Source of the DNA: Nicotiana tabacum
Taxonomy: Eukaryota > Streptophyta > Magnoliopsida > Solanales > Solanaceae
Assembly (NCBI RefSeq): GCF_000715075.1
Contig: NC_134101.1
Coordinates: 197,366,103 to 197,430,102 of the forward strand
Length of the DNA stretch: 64,000 bases
Direction of reading: 5' to 3'
A program made the position numbers and the translations under genes. Under the pieces are notes generated by a model. The model worked only from the letters and a program-made list of their open reading frames with translations, ran no database searches and was not told the DNA's origin. Of this stretch, positions 49,124 through 61,535 are shown piece after piece; positions within the stretch are counted from its first letter, which is position 1, and each line of letters opens with the position of its first letter.

Positions 49124-52100
49124 TATCGCGACCCAAATTTTCCTCCGTAGGATGTCCTGATGGCACCTAGTCTTAGGGACTAGGCAAGTCTATTATTTAC
49201 TGAAATAATAACAGTAATAAATACGATTGACAAATGCGAAGAAAAAATCTCGATACAAAGTTTACAATCCCAAAACCGGTACTACAAGTCATAAGCTCTA
49301 CAGAGTTTTGCTAGAAACCTCTAAATACAACTTTTCTGAAGTAAGGATAAACAGTGTAAAAATAACATTAGAAGGTGACTCCAAAGCCTGCGAACGCAGC
49401 AGCAGGTTTACCTTGAGTCTCCATAGCAAAAATCTGCACAACTAGCTAATGATCGGCTGACTTCGAAATACCTGGATCTGCATAAAAATTATGCAGAAGC
49501 GTAGTACGAGTACACCACAGTGGTACACAGTAGTATCAAGATTAACCTCAATGGAGTAGTGATGAGAGACAGACAAGACACCTACTGGTCTGAATAACCT
49601 GGACGATGTATAGGCATAGAACTAACAGAGTACAATGTATCTACAAAGCTACGCATAATGATAACCATAATAGGGTACTTGCAAAGCGAAATAGAACCAA
49701 CTACTAGCAGCGAAACACAAAACAAGTAATTAATCAGTGGAGCAAGATGAACACATTTAAATCCGGTGAACACAGATAAAGTAAAGGCAAGCAGTAACTC
49801 AATAAGAATGATCGCTTTCACACCAGTTTTTAGCCAAAAATCTCCACGAGGTATCGAACCTCAGAATATTCACAATTCATGGGTCCCAATTCCTGAACCC
49901 TAAACATTTGGCATCTTGTGCCCTCATTACAAATTGATAACTGCACGGACGACTCACGTGCCAATAGAGCCATTCTCACATAGAAGGCAAATAGACAAGG
50001 GTGTGTAGAAATGATCAATAACATTAGAATCCATCTTCTTAAACCGTTAGGGGTAATTAAATATGTGTATGCTTGTGCCGGTGTTCTATCACGTTTCAGG
50101 TCAATTAATAAGAATAGAAACAATAAATGTCACATAACAAACAGTTACCACGAAATGTACACGGTATAACTCGCATAGGGTAAGTACGCTACTACACAAA
50201 TATCAACAATAACAATGCTCCCAGGCCATCACAATTCATCACAAACAATCTCTGACATAGCCCACCTTGTCTCGCTACGTGCGTAATCATAAAGTAAATG
50301 CACCTTGTCTCACCGCACGCGCATAATAATATTCTCACCTTGTCTCGCCACATGCGCAAACACACACATATAGCTCGCCTAGTCATGCCGCATGTGCATA
50401 AACAACAGTAACAATAGCACGACAAAAACCTCGTGCAAACACCCGAGCAAAATATCCCAACAACATCATGTGCCAACAATACCACAACATAATAGAATGG
50501 CCTTCAAAACATATGCCCATATTCCACAACATTTCCACTAAACAATCTCAATACCTCAATTGTGCATAGCCCTCGGCTCAACAAACTGAGTACTACAACA
50601 ACAACCATAACAATACACGAGAATACGACAAGTAAATCAACTCAAAAGCTTTAGAACTCAATGAAACGATAGAGCGAGCTCACAAAGAATAAACACAATA
50701 GCGGATACCAGTCACAATAAGAGTAGCTCAACAAGGGAGAATTTATATGTAATAATAACTTCACAAAGTACAATTCGACAACAAGGGAGACAACATGAGT
50801 CATAAATTCCAAATAAGGATGAGGCAACTATGATAAATGATAACTAACTTCTTTTAGGTATGAGAAAATTATGGAAACAATACAGTAACTTAATTAAGGA
50901 TAAGCTACGAAAAAAATAGCATGGTAATTAAAGAGGCAACAACTTTAGTTAAGGCACATAAGAGTCAAATAGGCAATAAGAGTGGAGCATGAAGTAATTA
51001 ATTCCAATTAAGACACGTAGGAGTGAAATTAGTGAACGGGGGATTTAATATAACAAACAACTTCATATCTAATGAACATAAGGGCCTAGAACCCTAAAAG
51101 GTCTACTTTCCACAAATAAGCCCTAGCACGTACTCGTCACCTCGTGTACACGACCCTTACATGATACAATTAGCATAGAATACTCAAATCCTAAGGGGTA
51201 GTTCCCCCCATATGAAGTTAGGCAAGATACTTACCTCAAAGAAGACAGAGCGTCACTCTAAAATGAACCTCTCAAGTGGAATAACCTCCGGATGGTTTAA
51301 ATCTAGCGAAAATAACTTCAAAGCATAAATAAAACTTATAAGAAATTATTGTGGATAATAAAGCTTCAATATTTATCAAAAAACTAATAGTCAACCCAAA
51401 AGTCAACTTCCGTACCCGCACCTCGGAACCCGATAAATTTCACAAAATCCGAACATCCATTATGATATGAGTTCAACTATACTAAAATTATCAAATTTCG
51501 ATACCATTTTATCCCTCAAATCATCCTCCTATCCCAAAGATAAAAAGCGCCCGGTCCTCTTCTCTTGTGTCGAAGTGTAGTGTAGTGTGGTGTGGTTTTG
51601 AATTTTACATTTTGAAAGTTTTCTTCAAAATCCTCATTTTTCCTCAACTTAAAACACAAATTAAATGATAAAAACAAAGATAGAATCATGGAATATAATA
51701 AATTCTAGGTGAAGAACACTTACCCAATTGATTTTCTTGAAACCCTCACAAAGAATGGCTCAAAACCTAGCTCTACAACTCCAAAAATGTTGAAAATAGC
51801 TAACCCTTCGAATAAAGTACTTTATATTCTGCCCAGGTGTTTAATGCATCGCGATCATGGAAAATCACTCGCGATCGTGAAGAAGAAGAATGAAGGCTGC
51901 CAAATCGTGCTACGCGAACATGATAGCATGCTCGCAAACACGGAGAGGAAAATCTTATGGCCCAACGACTGAGCTACACGAACGCGCGAAGCAGTACGCA
52001 AACACGAAGAAAGGAATTGTACACCTACGCAAACGCGGACAGAAGAATGCAAACACGAAGAGGAAATATTTCATCCTCCAAAATTACACTACGCGAACGC

Positions 52101-52836
52101 GCATACACAGATGCGAACACAATGAAGGAAACTAGATGACAGAATCAGTAGTTCAAAAACCTGAAGAAATGGCCCGTAGCCCATCCGAAACACACCCGAG
52201 GCCCTCGAACCCTGTCTAAACACACCAACAAGTTCCATAACCTAACACGAACTCACTCGAGAGGTCTCAAACCACATCAAACAACATCGAAACTACTAAT
52301 CACACCATGAATCGAACTCATGAACTTTCAAATCTTCCAACTTTTAAACCTCAAGTCGAAACCTATCAAATCAACCCAGAATGATGTCAAATTTTGCAGG
52401 CAAGTCCAAAATGACATAACGGAATTGTTCCAACTTTCAGAATTGCATTCCGACCCCGATATCACCAAAGTCAACTCTTGGTCAAACCTCTCAACCTTCC
52501 AAAACTTTAACTTTTTCAACTTTAGCTGAAATGCTTCAAAATACACTATGGACCTCCGAATCCAAATTCGGACACACACCTAAGTACACAATCACCCATA
52601 CGAAGCTGTTAAAATCATCCAAACCCCATTCCAGAGTCGTTTACACAAAAGTTAAATTTTGGTCAACTTTACCGCTTAAGCTTCCAAAACTATAATCCTT
52701 CTTACAAATTGACTCGGAATCATCTCGTAACTGAACTCGACCATGCGTGAAGTCATAACATATAATACGAAGCTGATCAAGACCTTATGCTGCCAAACAT
52801 AACTTTAATTTTCAAAATGATCGGCCGGTCGTTACA
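49124..52836 (-). repeat. 3' LTR of the pol-less Gypsy element
   Basis: 3.7 kb. On the minus strand it starts TGTAACGACCGGCCG and ends GGGTCGCGATA, the expected final CA changed to TA. A TATA-like AATATAAAGT is at 51819-51828 (minus), with a run of GCGAACGCG-type motifs upstream at 51838-52130. Confidence 0.92.
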
Positions 52837-54090
52837 TCCTCCCCCTCTTAAATAAATGACTGTCCTCGAACGTGCCAAGAATCGCCCCGAAGTCATCATA
52901 TAACTGAATGCATCCATCCAACATACACCCGTGTCACCCCTAATCCACATAAGCCTGATGACACCATCTCAACTGCAACTTATCCCTTCTACCAATACCA
53001 TTAAGCCTTAGAGCCAAAGTTCTCAACCATCTTCTCATCTCCAAAAAGACTTGATTCCTACATTCACACCAGTATCAACCTCAACAAACTGCAACAACTT
53101 ATGCCTACACCCACAAAGTACAACCACACAACATGACACACCACACATAGGCCTATAACAATATTGTTTTTCACAATAGCTGCTCATAATCAAATCCAGC
53201 ACCGGTAATTAGCCTCATATCCGTTGGAACCCTGTTTCAACCCTTCACAATACTAAAAATGATGCAAGAAACATGAAAACCTCATGACTATTCACCCGAA
53301 TCAGCAGGTCACATCTAATGCCATCGGGCACACAAAACTCAAGCTAAAACTCAATAAGCACAACACGAAAATGACTGAATATTTAAAGATAAACACATAA
53401 GAGAAATATCAAACAAGCCCGACGTACACAACTCTCTATCAGTACCATTCTACGAATCAATTTACAAGGAAAATCAAGGTCTATAAATAAATCACAAGGA
53501 TCTCAACTGATATAACTTCCACCGTAATACGCAACCCGGCTGAAGCATATCAAATCACATGAAATTGCGATGGTCTCACCCTCAACTCTAAATCACAAGT
53601 AGAATACACATCATACCAACTGAAACCTTCCACTAACTCAATTTTCCAATAAAATCACAACACTTACTAAACTCTCATCCTGGTAGGGCATCTAAATCAC
53701 AAATCGTAACCAAATTACTCAGGAATTATATTAAAAACTACCGTAATAGACAACATGAATTCACTTCTAGTCTCATAAATCTCAATAATGAATAAAAAAA
53801 GTGATAGACACGGGCTACCACTATAGAATCTCCCAACACGGGCTACCACTATAGAATCTCCCAACAGGGTAAACACATAAGTAGAATGCTAAATCATGAA
53901 ATCACCCATAAGTGGAGCAACAAATAGGGGAACTTACCCCGATGAGAAGAACTGAAGCAAAAGACGAATGGTGTTCCTCTATAATGAATTAAAAGCATAC
54001 TTGTATGACATCATCTGGCGCAACAGCCTCAGACATACTGTATGAAATACATCTACAAGTCGGGCATCCCCCTCTTTGGTGCCCTCTACT
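52837..54090 (-). other. Non-coding interior of the pol-less element, with polypurine tract
   Basis: AAGAGGGGGAGGA (minus strand) borders the LTR at 52837-52850. The remaining 1.2 kb has no coding domain. It occupies the place where pol should be. Confidence 0.7.
53809..53864. repeat. Perfect 28 bp tandem duplication
   Basis: Two identical adjacent units beginning CACGGGCTACCACTATAG, 53809-53836 and 53837-53864. With no mismatch in an old element, this is a recent replication-slippage event. Confidence 0.95.
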
Positions 54091-55361
54091 CGCCTGAGTA
54101 CCCCGCTGTGACACATCTGTCTGGAGTCTAGGACAATCTCTCACCATGTGGCTGGCATCTCCACACTAGAAGCAACCTCTTTGCTGACGTGTTTGTGGGA
54201 ACTATGCGGTACGGGTGCTCTAAGACCCATGATACCTAAAACACTGTGCGAAGCCTGAAGTGCAAACTAAACTGGCTGGCCCATAAAACCTCTACCATGT
54301 CGTACCCTGACTCCAAAATAAGGACCAGCATATCTCTCTGGTCAGCGAGGCCTCCTAGCCTCCCTATCCTCTCTCTCCTAACTTAGCCTGCCCTCTCTCT
54401 CCTGGCCCCGCATGTCCCCTCTCTCTTGGTCCCACATGCCCTCCAATAGGTGAGCAATCTCTACCACCTATTAAAATGTAACATCCGAATCCAACTCCCG
54501 AGCCATGCTGACCGAATATCATGTCTGAGCCCCTCAATGAATCGACAGACTCGCTCCCCAATTTTAGCGACCAAAGCAGGTGCATCTCTAGCCAGGTCGC
54601 TGAATCTAATGGCATACTCTGACACTGACATAGTGCCCTAGTGCAACTTCTCAAACTCCGTGCGCCATGCATCCCAAAGGGACTGAGGAACAAACTCTCT
54701 CAGGAATATCTCTGAAAACTGAACCCATGAAAGTGGAGCTCATCGGCTGGGCTACCTAACTCATATGCCCGCCACCACTGATAAGCCTCTCCCCTGAGCT
54801 GGAACATAGTAAAAGCAACCCCACTCATCTCTACAATACCAATAGTGCGGAGAATGCGATGGCACTTCTCTAGAAAGCCATGTGTACCCTCTGAAGCCAA
54901 ACCACTGAAAGTAGGAGGGTCATACTTCTTGAACCTTGTAAGTCTAAGTTGTTTTTCCTCAGATGTTGTTGCCATAACCACGGGCTAAACTGGAACCACA
55001 GGCTATGTCACCATGACACACGGAAACTGACCAACGGGAATGCACTGCTCTGGAGTACGGGCGGCGGGAGTCTGGGCTCCTCCCCCGGTCTGTGAAGTAG
55101 TTGGTGCAACCAGAATCAAACCCGCCTGAGCCAATATACCAAACATGCTCAGGAACTGTGCTAAGGTTTCCTAAGTTCGGGGGTAATAGCAGGCGCCTCT
55201 GGTACCTATTCCCTAACCGGAGCTACTGGCGGCTCCTCAACTACTACTCTGGTAGGTGCCCTAGTCGCGACATATGCTCCTCTTTGGCCTCTATCTCTGC
55301 TCCTAGTGACACATGCTTCGAGGATAGTGTCATTAGTAACTGTAGCTCGTTTCCTCACCAT
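54091..55361 (-). pseudogene. Gag of the pol-less Gypsy element
   Basis: The minus strand starts MVRKRATVTNDTILEACVTRSRDRG at 55361. The capsid core is RLTRFKKYDPPTFSGLASEGTHGFLEKCHRILRTIGIVEMSGVAFTMFQLRGEAYQWWRAYE (54700-54981). The part down to 54364 is frameshifted. The zinc knuckle near 54135-54185 reads CF-stop-CGDASHMVRDCPR, where the stop replaces a residue usually Gln or Glu (TAG, consistent with CAG to TAG). It is closely related in plan to the gag at 40943. No functional protein is possible. Confidence 0.85.
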
Positions 55362-55519
55362 ATGTGAGAGAATAAAAAGATAAAAGCTTAAACCGCGAGA
55401 TTAATAAGCTCTCACAAAAGAGATAAAAGGAGTGAAACTATCCTAATAGTTTTGTAACCTCTCGAAGATCCGTACCGATCCTGCTAAACTCGCTTATGAC
55501 TTGTAGCATTTATGAACCT

Positions 55520-55534
55520 AGAGCTCTGATACCA
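55520..55534 (-). other. Primer binding site of the pol-less element
   Basis: The minus strand reads TTGGTATCAGAGCTC just inside the 5' LTR, a perfect initiator tRNA-Met type site (TGGTATCAGAGC). Confidence 0.88.
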
Positions 55535-55537
55535 ACT

Positions 55538-58500
55538 TGCCACGACCCACATTTTCCTCCGTAGGATATCGTGATGGCACGTAGTCTTAGGGACTAGGTA
55601 AGCCTAACATTTACTTAAATAATAACAATAATAAATACGATTGACAAATGCACAGAAGAAATCTCATTACAAAGTTTACAATCCCAAAATCGGTAGTACA
55701 AGTCATAAACTCTACAGAGTTTTGCTAGAAACCTCTAAATACAACTGTTCCGAAGTAAGGATAAAATATGTAAAAACAACATCAGAAGGTGACTCTGAAG
55801 CCTGCGAATGCAGCAGCAGGTTTACCTTGAGTCTCCACAGCAAAAATCTGCACAGCTAGCTAACAATCGACTGACTTCGAAATACCTGGATCTATACAAA
55901 AATTGTGTAGAAGCGTAGTATGAGTACACCACAACGGTACCTAATAAGTATCAAGACTAACCTCAGTGGAGTAGTGATGAGGGACAGTCAATAAACCAAC
56001 TGGTCTAAATAACCTGGACAATGTATACGCATAGAACTAATAGAGTACGATATCTCTACAAAGCTATGTATAATGATAACCATAATACGGTACTTGCAAA
56101 AGGAAATAGAAGCAATAACTAGCAGGTGAAACACAAAACAAGTAATAACACAGTGGAGCAAGCTGAACACATTTAAATCCGGTGGACACAGATAAAGGAA
56201 AGGCAAGCAGTAACTCAACAAGAACGACCGCTTTCACACCAGGTTTTAGCCAAAAATCTCCATGACGTAGCGAACCTTAGAATATTCACAATTCATGGGT
56301 CCCAATTCCTGAACCCTAAACATTTGGCATCTCGTGCCCTCATTACAAGTTTATAACAGCACGAACAACTCACGTGTCAATACAGCCATACTCACGTAGA
56401 AGGCAAAGAGACAAGGGTGTGTATAAATGATCAATAACATCAGAATCCATCTTCTTAAACCGTTAGGGGTAATTAACTACGTGTATGCTTGTGCCAGTGT
56501 TCTATCACATTTTAGGCCAATTAATAAGAATAGAAACAATGAATGTCACATAAGAAACAGTCACCACAAAATGTACACGTTATAACTCGTACAGGATAAG
56601 TACATCATTACACAAATATCAACAACAACAATGCCCCCAGGCCATCACAAGTCATCACAAACAATCCCAAACCACGTGCACAATAATAAAGTAAATGCCC
56701 ACTTTGTTTTGCTGCACACACATAATAATGTTTCCACCTTGTATCACCACATGCACAAACACACACATATAGCCCACCGTTGCATGTGCATAAACAACAG
56801 TTTCAACAACACGGCACAAACCTCGTGCAAACACCCGAACAAAATATCCCAACAACATCACATGCCAACAACACCACAACACAATAGAATGGCCTTCACA
56901 ACATGTGCCCACATTCCATAACATTTCTACTAAACAATCTCAATACCACAACCGCGCATAACCCTCAGCTCAACAAACTGAGTACTACAACAACAATACA
57001 CGAGAATACGACAAGTAAATCAACTCAAAAGCTTTAGAATGCAAAGAAACGGTAGAACGACTCACAAAGGATAAACACAATAGAGGATATCGGTCACAAT
57101 AAGAGTAGCTCAATAAGGGAGAATTTATATGTAATAATAACTTCACAAAGTACAGTTCGACAACAAGGGATGCAACATGAGTCATAAATTCCAAATAAGG
57201 ATGAGGCAAATATGATAAAGGATAACTAACTTCTTTTAGGTTTGAGCAAATTATAGAAACAATATAGTAACTTAATTAAGGATAAGCTACAAAAAAGATA
57301 GCATGGTAATTGAAGAGGTAACAACTTCAGTTAAGGCACATAAGAGTCAAATAGGCAATAAGAGTGGAACATGAAGTAATTAATTCTAATTAATACACGT
57401 AGGGGTAAAATCAGTAAAAAGGGAATTTAACATAACAAACAACTTCATATCTAATGAACATAAGAGCCTAAGAACCCTAAAAGGTCAACTTTTCACAAAT
57501 AAGCCTGAGCACGTACTCGTCACCTCGCGTATACAGGCTTACATGATACAATTAGCATACACGACTCAAATCCTAAGGGGTAGTTCCCCCACATGAAGTT
57601 AGGCAAGATACTTACCACAAAGAAGAAAGACCGTCACTCTAAAATGAACCTCTCGAGTGGAATAACCTCCGGACGGTTCAAATCTAGCCAAAATAACCTC
57701 AAAGCATAAATAAAACTCATAAGAAACTTTTTCGGATAATAAAGCTTCAGTCTTTATCAAAAAAGCTAAAAATCAACCCAAAAGTCGATCCTGGACCCGG
57801 ACCTTAGAACCCGAAAAATTTCACAAAATTCGAACACCCATTCCGATACGAGTTCAACTATACTAAAATTATCATATTCTAATACCATTTCGTCCCTCAA
57901 ATCATCATTTTACATTTTGAAAGTTTACTTCAAAATTCCCACCTTAACTCAAAACACTAATTTAATAATAAAAATAAAGATAGAATCATGGAATATAATA
58001 AATTCTATGAGAACACTTACCTAATTGATTTGCTTGAAAACCCCACAAAGAATCGCTCAAAATCGAGCTCTAGAACTCCAGAAATGTTGAAAATAGCTAA
58101 CCCTCGGAATAGAGTACTTTATATTCTGCTTAGGTGTTTAATGCATCGCAATCGCGGAACATCACTCGCGATCTAGAAGAAGAACAATGAAGGCTGCCAA
58201 ATCGTGCTATGCGAACGCGACATCATGCTCGCAAACGCAGATAGGAAAATCTGATGGCCTAATAACTGAGCTACGTGAACGCGTGAAGTAGTACACAAAC
58301 GCGAAGAAAGGAATTGTACACCTACGCAAATGCGGACAGAGGAATGCGAACTTGAAGAGGAAATATTTCATCCTCCAAAATTACACTACGCAAATGCGGA
58401 TACACGGATGCGAACACGATGAAGGAAACCAGATGATAGAATCAACAGTTCTAAAACCTGAAGAAATGGCTCGTAGCCCATCCGAAACACAACCGAGGCA

Positions 58501-59132
58501 CCTGGGACCCCGTCTAAACACACCAACAAGTTCCATAATCTAACACAGACTAGCTCAAGGTTTCAAATACATCAAATAACATCGAAACTACGAATCACAC
58601 CATGAATCGAACTCATGAACTTTCAAATCTTCCAACTTCTAAACCTCGCACTGAAACATATCAATCAACCCGGAATAACATCAAATTTTGCAGGCAAGTC
58701 CGAAATGACATAATGGAGCTATTGCAAATTTTGGAATCGCATTCCGACCCTGATGTCACTAAAGTCAACTCTTGGTCAAACCTCTCAACCTTCCAAAACT
58801 TCAACTTTTCCAACTTTCGTCGAAATGCTTCAAATTACTCTACGGACCTCCGAATCCAAATCTGGACACACGCCTAAGTCCAAAATCACCATACGAAGCT
58901 GTTGAAATCATCAAAACTCCATTTCGGAATCGTTTACATAAAAGTCAAATTACATTCAACTCTTATCGCTTAAGCTTCCAAAACTAGAAACCTTCTTCCA
59001 AATTGAGTCCGAGTCATCCAGTAACTGAACTCGACCATGCAAGTAAGTCATAACACATAATACAAAGCTGCTCAAGACCTTATGGCGCCGAATGGAACTT
59101 TAATTTTTAAAATGACCGACTAGGTCATTACA
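55538..59132 (-). repeat. 5' LTR of the pol-less Gypsy element
   Basis: 3.6 kb partner of 49124-52836, about 88-90 percent identical where I compared them. The minus strand starts TGTAATGACCTAGTCGG and ends GGGTCGTGGCA. TATA-like AATATAAAGT is at 58116-58125 (minus), with the CG-rich cluster at about 58140-58430. Confidence 0.92.
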
Positions 59133-59149
59133 CAAACAATACACATTAA

Positions 59150-59990
59150 GGTTGTGTTTGGTATGAAGGAAAATATTTTCCAATTTTTCCATGTTTGGTT
59201 GGCTTAAATGTTTTGGAAAATATTTTCCTTATGAACTCATTTTCCTCCAATTGGAAGAAAATGTTTTCCTTATCAAGAGAAGGGAAAATATTTTTCAAAA
59301 CTTCTTCTCAACCTTCCTCATCCTATTCCCCACTCTCACCAACCCACCCACCCAACCCCAACCCCACGCCTACCCACCCCACCTCCACTCTCCAAAAAGG
59401 TTTTTTTTTCAAATTTCAATTTTTTTTCCGTCACCACCCACCCTGGTACCCCCTCCCCCCACAAAAAAAATTATTTTTTTTACTTTTTTGTAATTTTTAA
59501 ATTTCTATTTTTCTTTTTTCTGCACCACCCACCCCACTGCATCCCCTCACCCCCTCACCTCGCACAAAAAATAAATTTTAAATTTCTGGTTTTTCGTTTT
59601 TGTGCACTCCCCCCTCCCCCCGGGAAAAAACATATTTTTTTTTTTATATTTTCAGTTTTAGTTTTTTCATCTTTCGGTTTACAGGTTCGAAATTTTACAA
59701 GTTCCAAAGTTATGAGTTCGAAGATTTATTTCTTTAGAAGTATATGGGTTTAGAAATTATAAAGTTTACGGGTTCGAAAGTTTGCGGTTTCTAAAGTTTT
59801 GTGATTCGTAAGGTTGTTGGTTCGAATATTTATGGCTTCATATTTGTTGTATCTAAATTATTTATGAATACTCATGAGAAGTTATTTTCTTTAATTTGCA
59901 TATCAAACACCGAAAAATGAATAAGATTACTACTTGTTTTCTAAGAAAATAACTTTTTGGAAAATATTTTCTATTATACCAAGCAGACCC
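59150..59990. mobile_element. Harbinger/Tourist-type MITE, 841 bp, TAA target site
   Basis: The left end is GGTTGTGTTTGGTATGAAGG; the right end reads GGGTCTGCTTGGTATAATAG in reverse complement. TAA flanks both sides (59147-59149 and 59991-59993), the target used by PIF/Harbinger. The interior has long GGAAAATATTTTCC palindromes and C- and T-rich runs, with no gene. It is inserted in the 3' region of the large Harbinger copy. Confidence 0.8.
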
Positions 59991-59993
59991 TAA

Positions 59994-60265
59994 GTGTTTG
60001 TTTTTTCTCTTCAACTATTTTGTCATATTTAGGTTTATTTGTTTATTGAGAAACTTTTGTTAGTTTATTAATTATTATTATATAACTTAAGATTATATGC
60101 TTATCATAAAATAAATTATATTTATCATAAAAATTATCTTATCTAATCACAATTATATTTAAAATAAAATGACAAATAGAATATTTTATATTTAAATCGA
60201 TCTCGAATCTTAAATTTTGAAGAAATTACACCCTTATAAGTGTAAACAGTTCTAAGGTTATTTAA
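59994..60265 (+). repeat. Harbinger 3' sub-terminal segment (parent copy)
   Basis: This segment is repeated at 60708-60970 within the derived MITE, for example GCTTATCATAAAATAAATTA and GACAAATAGAATATTTT, at about 90 percent identity by eye. It continues past the MITE at 61159-61346. Confidence 0.85.
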
Positions 60266-61155
60266 GAGGGTGTTTGGCTAAGCTTATAAGCTGGTCAAAC
60301 TAGCTTATAAGCACTTTTCGGCTTATCTACACGTTTGGTAAAGTTAAAAGTGCTTATAAGTCAAAAATAAGCCAAAAGTCATAAGCTGGTCACCTCCATC
60401 TTATGAATTTTTAGCTTATAAGCACTTTAAGTTTGACCAAGATTTTTATTATTTTATCCTTAAAATATTTCTTTTTAGAACAAAACTCCTACATCAATAC
60501 TCATTGCCTCCCCTTCCCTCCTCCTTTTCCCCCAACCTCTTCAAGTCTGCAATTCTTATTGACTATTTAAGATAAGCAAATTCTTTATTCCTTTGCATAC
60601 TTATATTTATGTGATTGTGTATTAATCTTTGAACTGTATGTAATAAATAAGGATATATCAAACTTTTTGGTGTATTGCTTTCTAAGTGTTGTGGTGATGA
60701 AGACAATGTTTGTTTCTCTTCAAATAATTTGTCCTATTTAGGTTTATTTTTTACTGAGAAACTTTTATTAATTTATTAATTATTATAACTTATGATTATA
60801 TGCTTATCATAAAATAAATTATATTTATCATAAAAATTGTCTTATCTAAGCACGGTTGTATTTAAAATAAAATGACAAATAGAATATTTTGTATTTGAAT
60901 CGATCTGACATCTAAAATTTTGAAGAAATTATGCCCTTATAAGTGTAAACAGTTCTAAGGTTATTTAATTCATTTTAATATAAAAAGAGCTTATCAGCAC
61001 TTTTTTATCAAATAATGCAGCAATTTATTATCAATTTCATCACTTGTACCCAAACACGTAATTGCTTATTTATTAAAACAGTTTCAGCACTTAAAAGTAT
61101 TTTTCAGCAGCTAATGCTAATCAGCTACTTCAAATCAGCTAATCCAAACGGGCTC
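60266..61155 (+). mobile_element. Deletion-derivative Harbinger MITE inside its own parental copy
   Basis: The left end is GAGGGTGTTTGGCTAAGCTT; the right end in reverse complement is GAGCCCGTTTGGATTAGCTG. Target TAA is on both sides (60263-60265 and 61156-61158). Its 5' part matches 29428-29523 and its 3' part matches 59994-60265 plus 61159-61346. The transposase is absent. It therefore arose from a relative of this Harbinger element by internal deletion and then landed in the parent's 3' end. Confidence 0.82.
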
Positions 61156-61158
61156 TAA

Positions 61159-61346
61159 GTCACTTTAATAGAAAAAAGAGCTTATGAGCATTTTTTTATC
61201 AAACACTAGAGCAACTTATTATCAATTTCAGTACTTGTACCAAAACACATAACTGTTTATTTATTAAATTAATTTCAACACTTACAAGTTCTTTTCAGCG
61301 CCTGATGCTTATCGTCTAATTCAAATCAGCTAATCAAAACGGGATC
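61159..61346 (+). repeat. Harbinger 3' terminus (parent copy)
   Basis: It matches 60973-61155 base by base with scattered changes and ends AATCAAAACGGGATC, where the MITE has AATCCAAACGGGCTC. It is the terminal inverted repeat end of the parent copy. Confidence 0.75.
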
Positions 61347-61535
61347 TAGGTCGTAAAGAGGAAAAAGGCAAAGATTAGGGTGTGAATTGCAAAAGAGGTG
61401 AATATTGAATACCAATGGATAATTTAACCCGTTATCCTTCTCCGATTCCCAGCTCTGCAGATAAGGCGCTAAAACCCCATAAGTACCTTTGTAGATAGAA
61501 TAACGAGGAGGGAGAGTTTGTCAAAGAGAGAAAGA
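61347..61535 (+). promoter_or_regulatory. Short upstream region of the bL34 gene
   Basis: Only 189 bp separate the Harbinger end from the ATG. It contains GCGCTAAAACCCCAT (about 61467-61481), close to the telo-box-like AAACCC motif common near plant ribosomal protein genes. No clear TATA box. Most upstream control sequence must be in, or have been displaced by, the transposon. Confidence 0.4.

Larger units (their letters stand above)
49124..59132 (-). mobile_element. Gypsy-type LTR retrotransposon lacking pol, with perfect 5 bp TSD
   Basis: LTRs 49124-52836 and 55538-59132 surround only 2.7 kb. The target duplication CAAAC is perfect (49119-49123 and 59133-59137). Minus-strand order: primer site, gag, non-coding stretch, polypurine tract. 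No RT, RNase H or integrase sequence is visible, so it is a non-autonomous or internally deleted element. It would need proteins from a relative such as the Tekay-like element to its left, with which it shares primer site and polypurine tract. Confidence 0.92.
29378..61346 (+). mobile_element. PIF/Harbinger transposon copy, broken into six pieces by later insertions
   Basis: The pieces in order are 29378-29687, 36436-37842, 48824-49118, 59138-59149, 59994-60265 and 61159-61346, about 2.5 kb in total. They connect across insertions whose target duplications I can read: LINE AAGTCTGAG, Gypsy GTGGT/GTTGT, Gypsy CAAAC, MITE TAA, MITE TAA. The second and third pieces carry the transposase. The 3' end (CAGCTAATCAAAACGGGATC, 61327-61346) matches the 3' end of the derived MITE at 61136-61155. 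The first piece matches the 5' part of that MITE at about 60535-60630. The 5' terminal inverted repeat was not found, so the element is 5' truncated or rearranged, and the left limit is approximate. Confidence 0.75.

Noticed and set aside
50270..50400. Spaced TTGTCTCGCC.C..GCGCA repeats as a CRISPR-like array
   Set aside because: Irregular short phrases inside an LTR with counterparts in the partner LTR (56690-56790); no regular repeat-spacer pattern, and a plant nuclear context.
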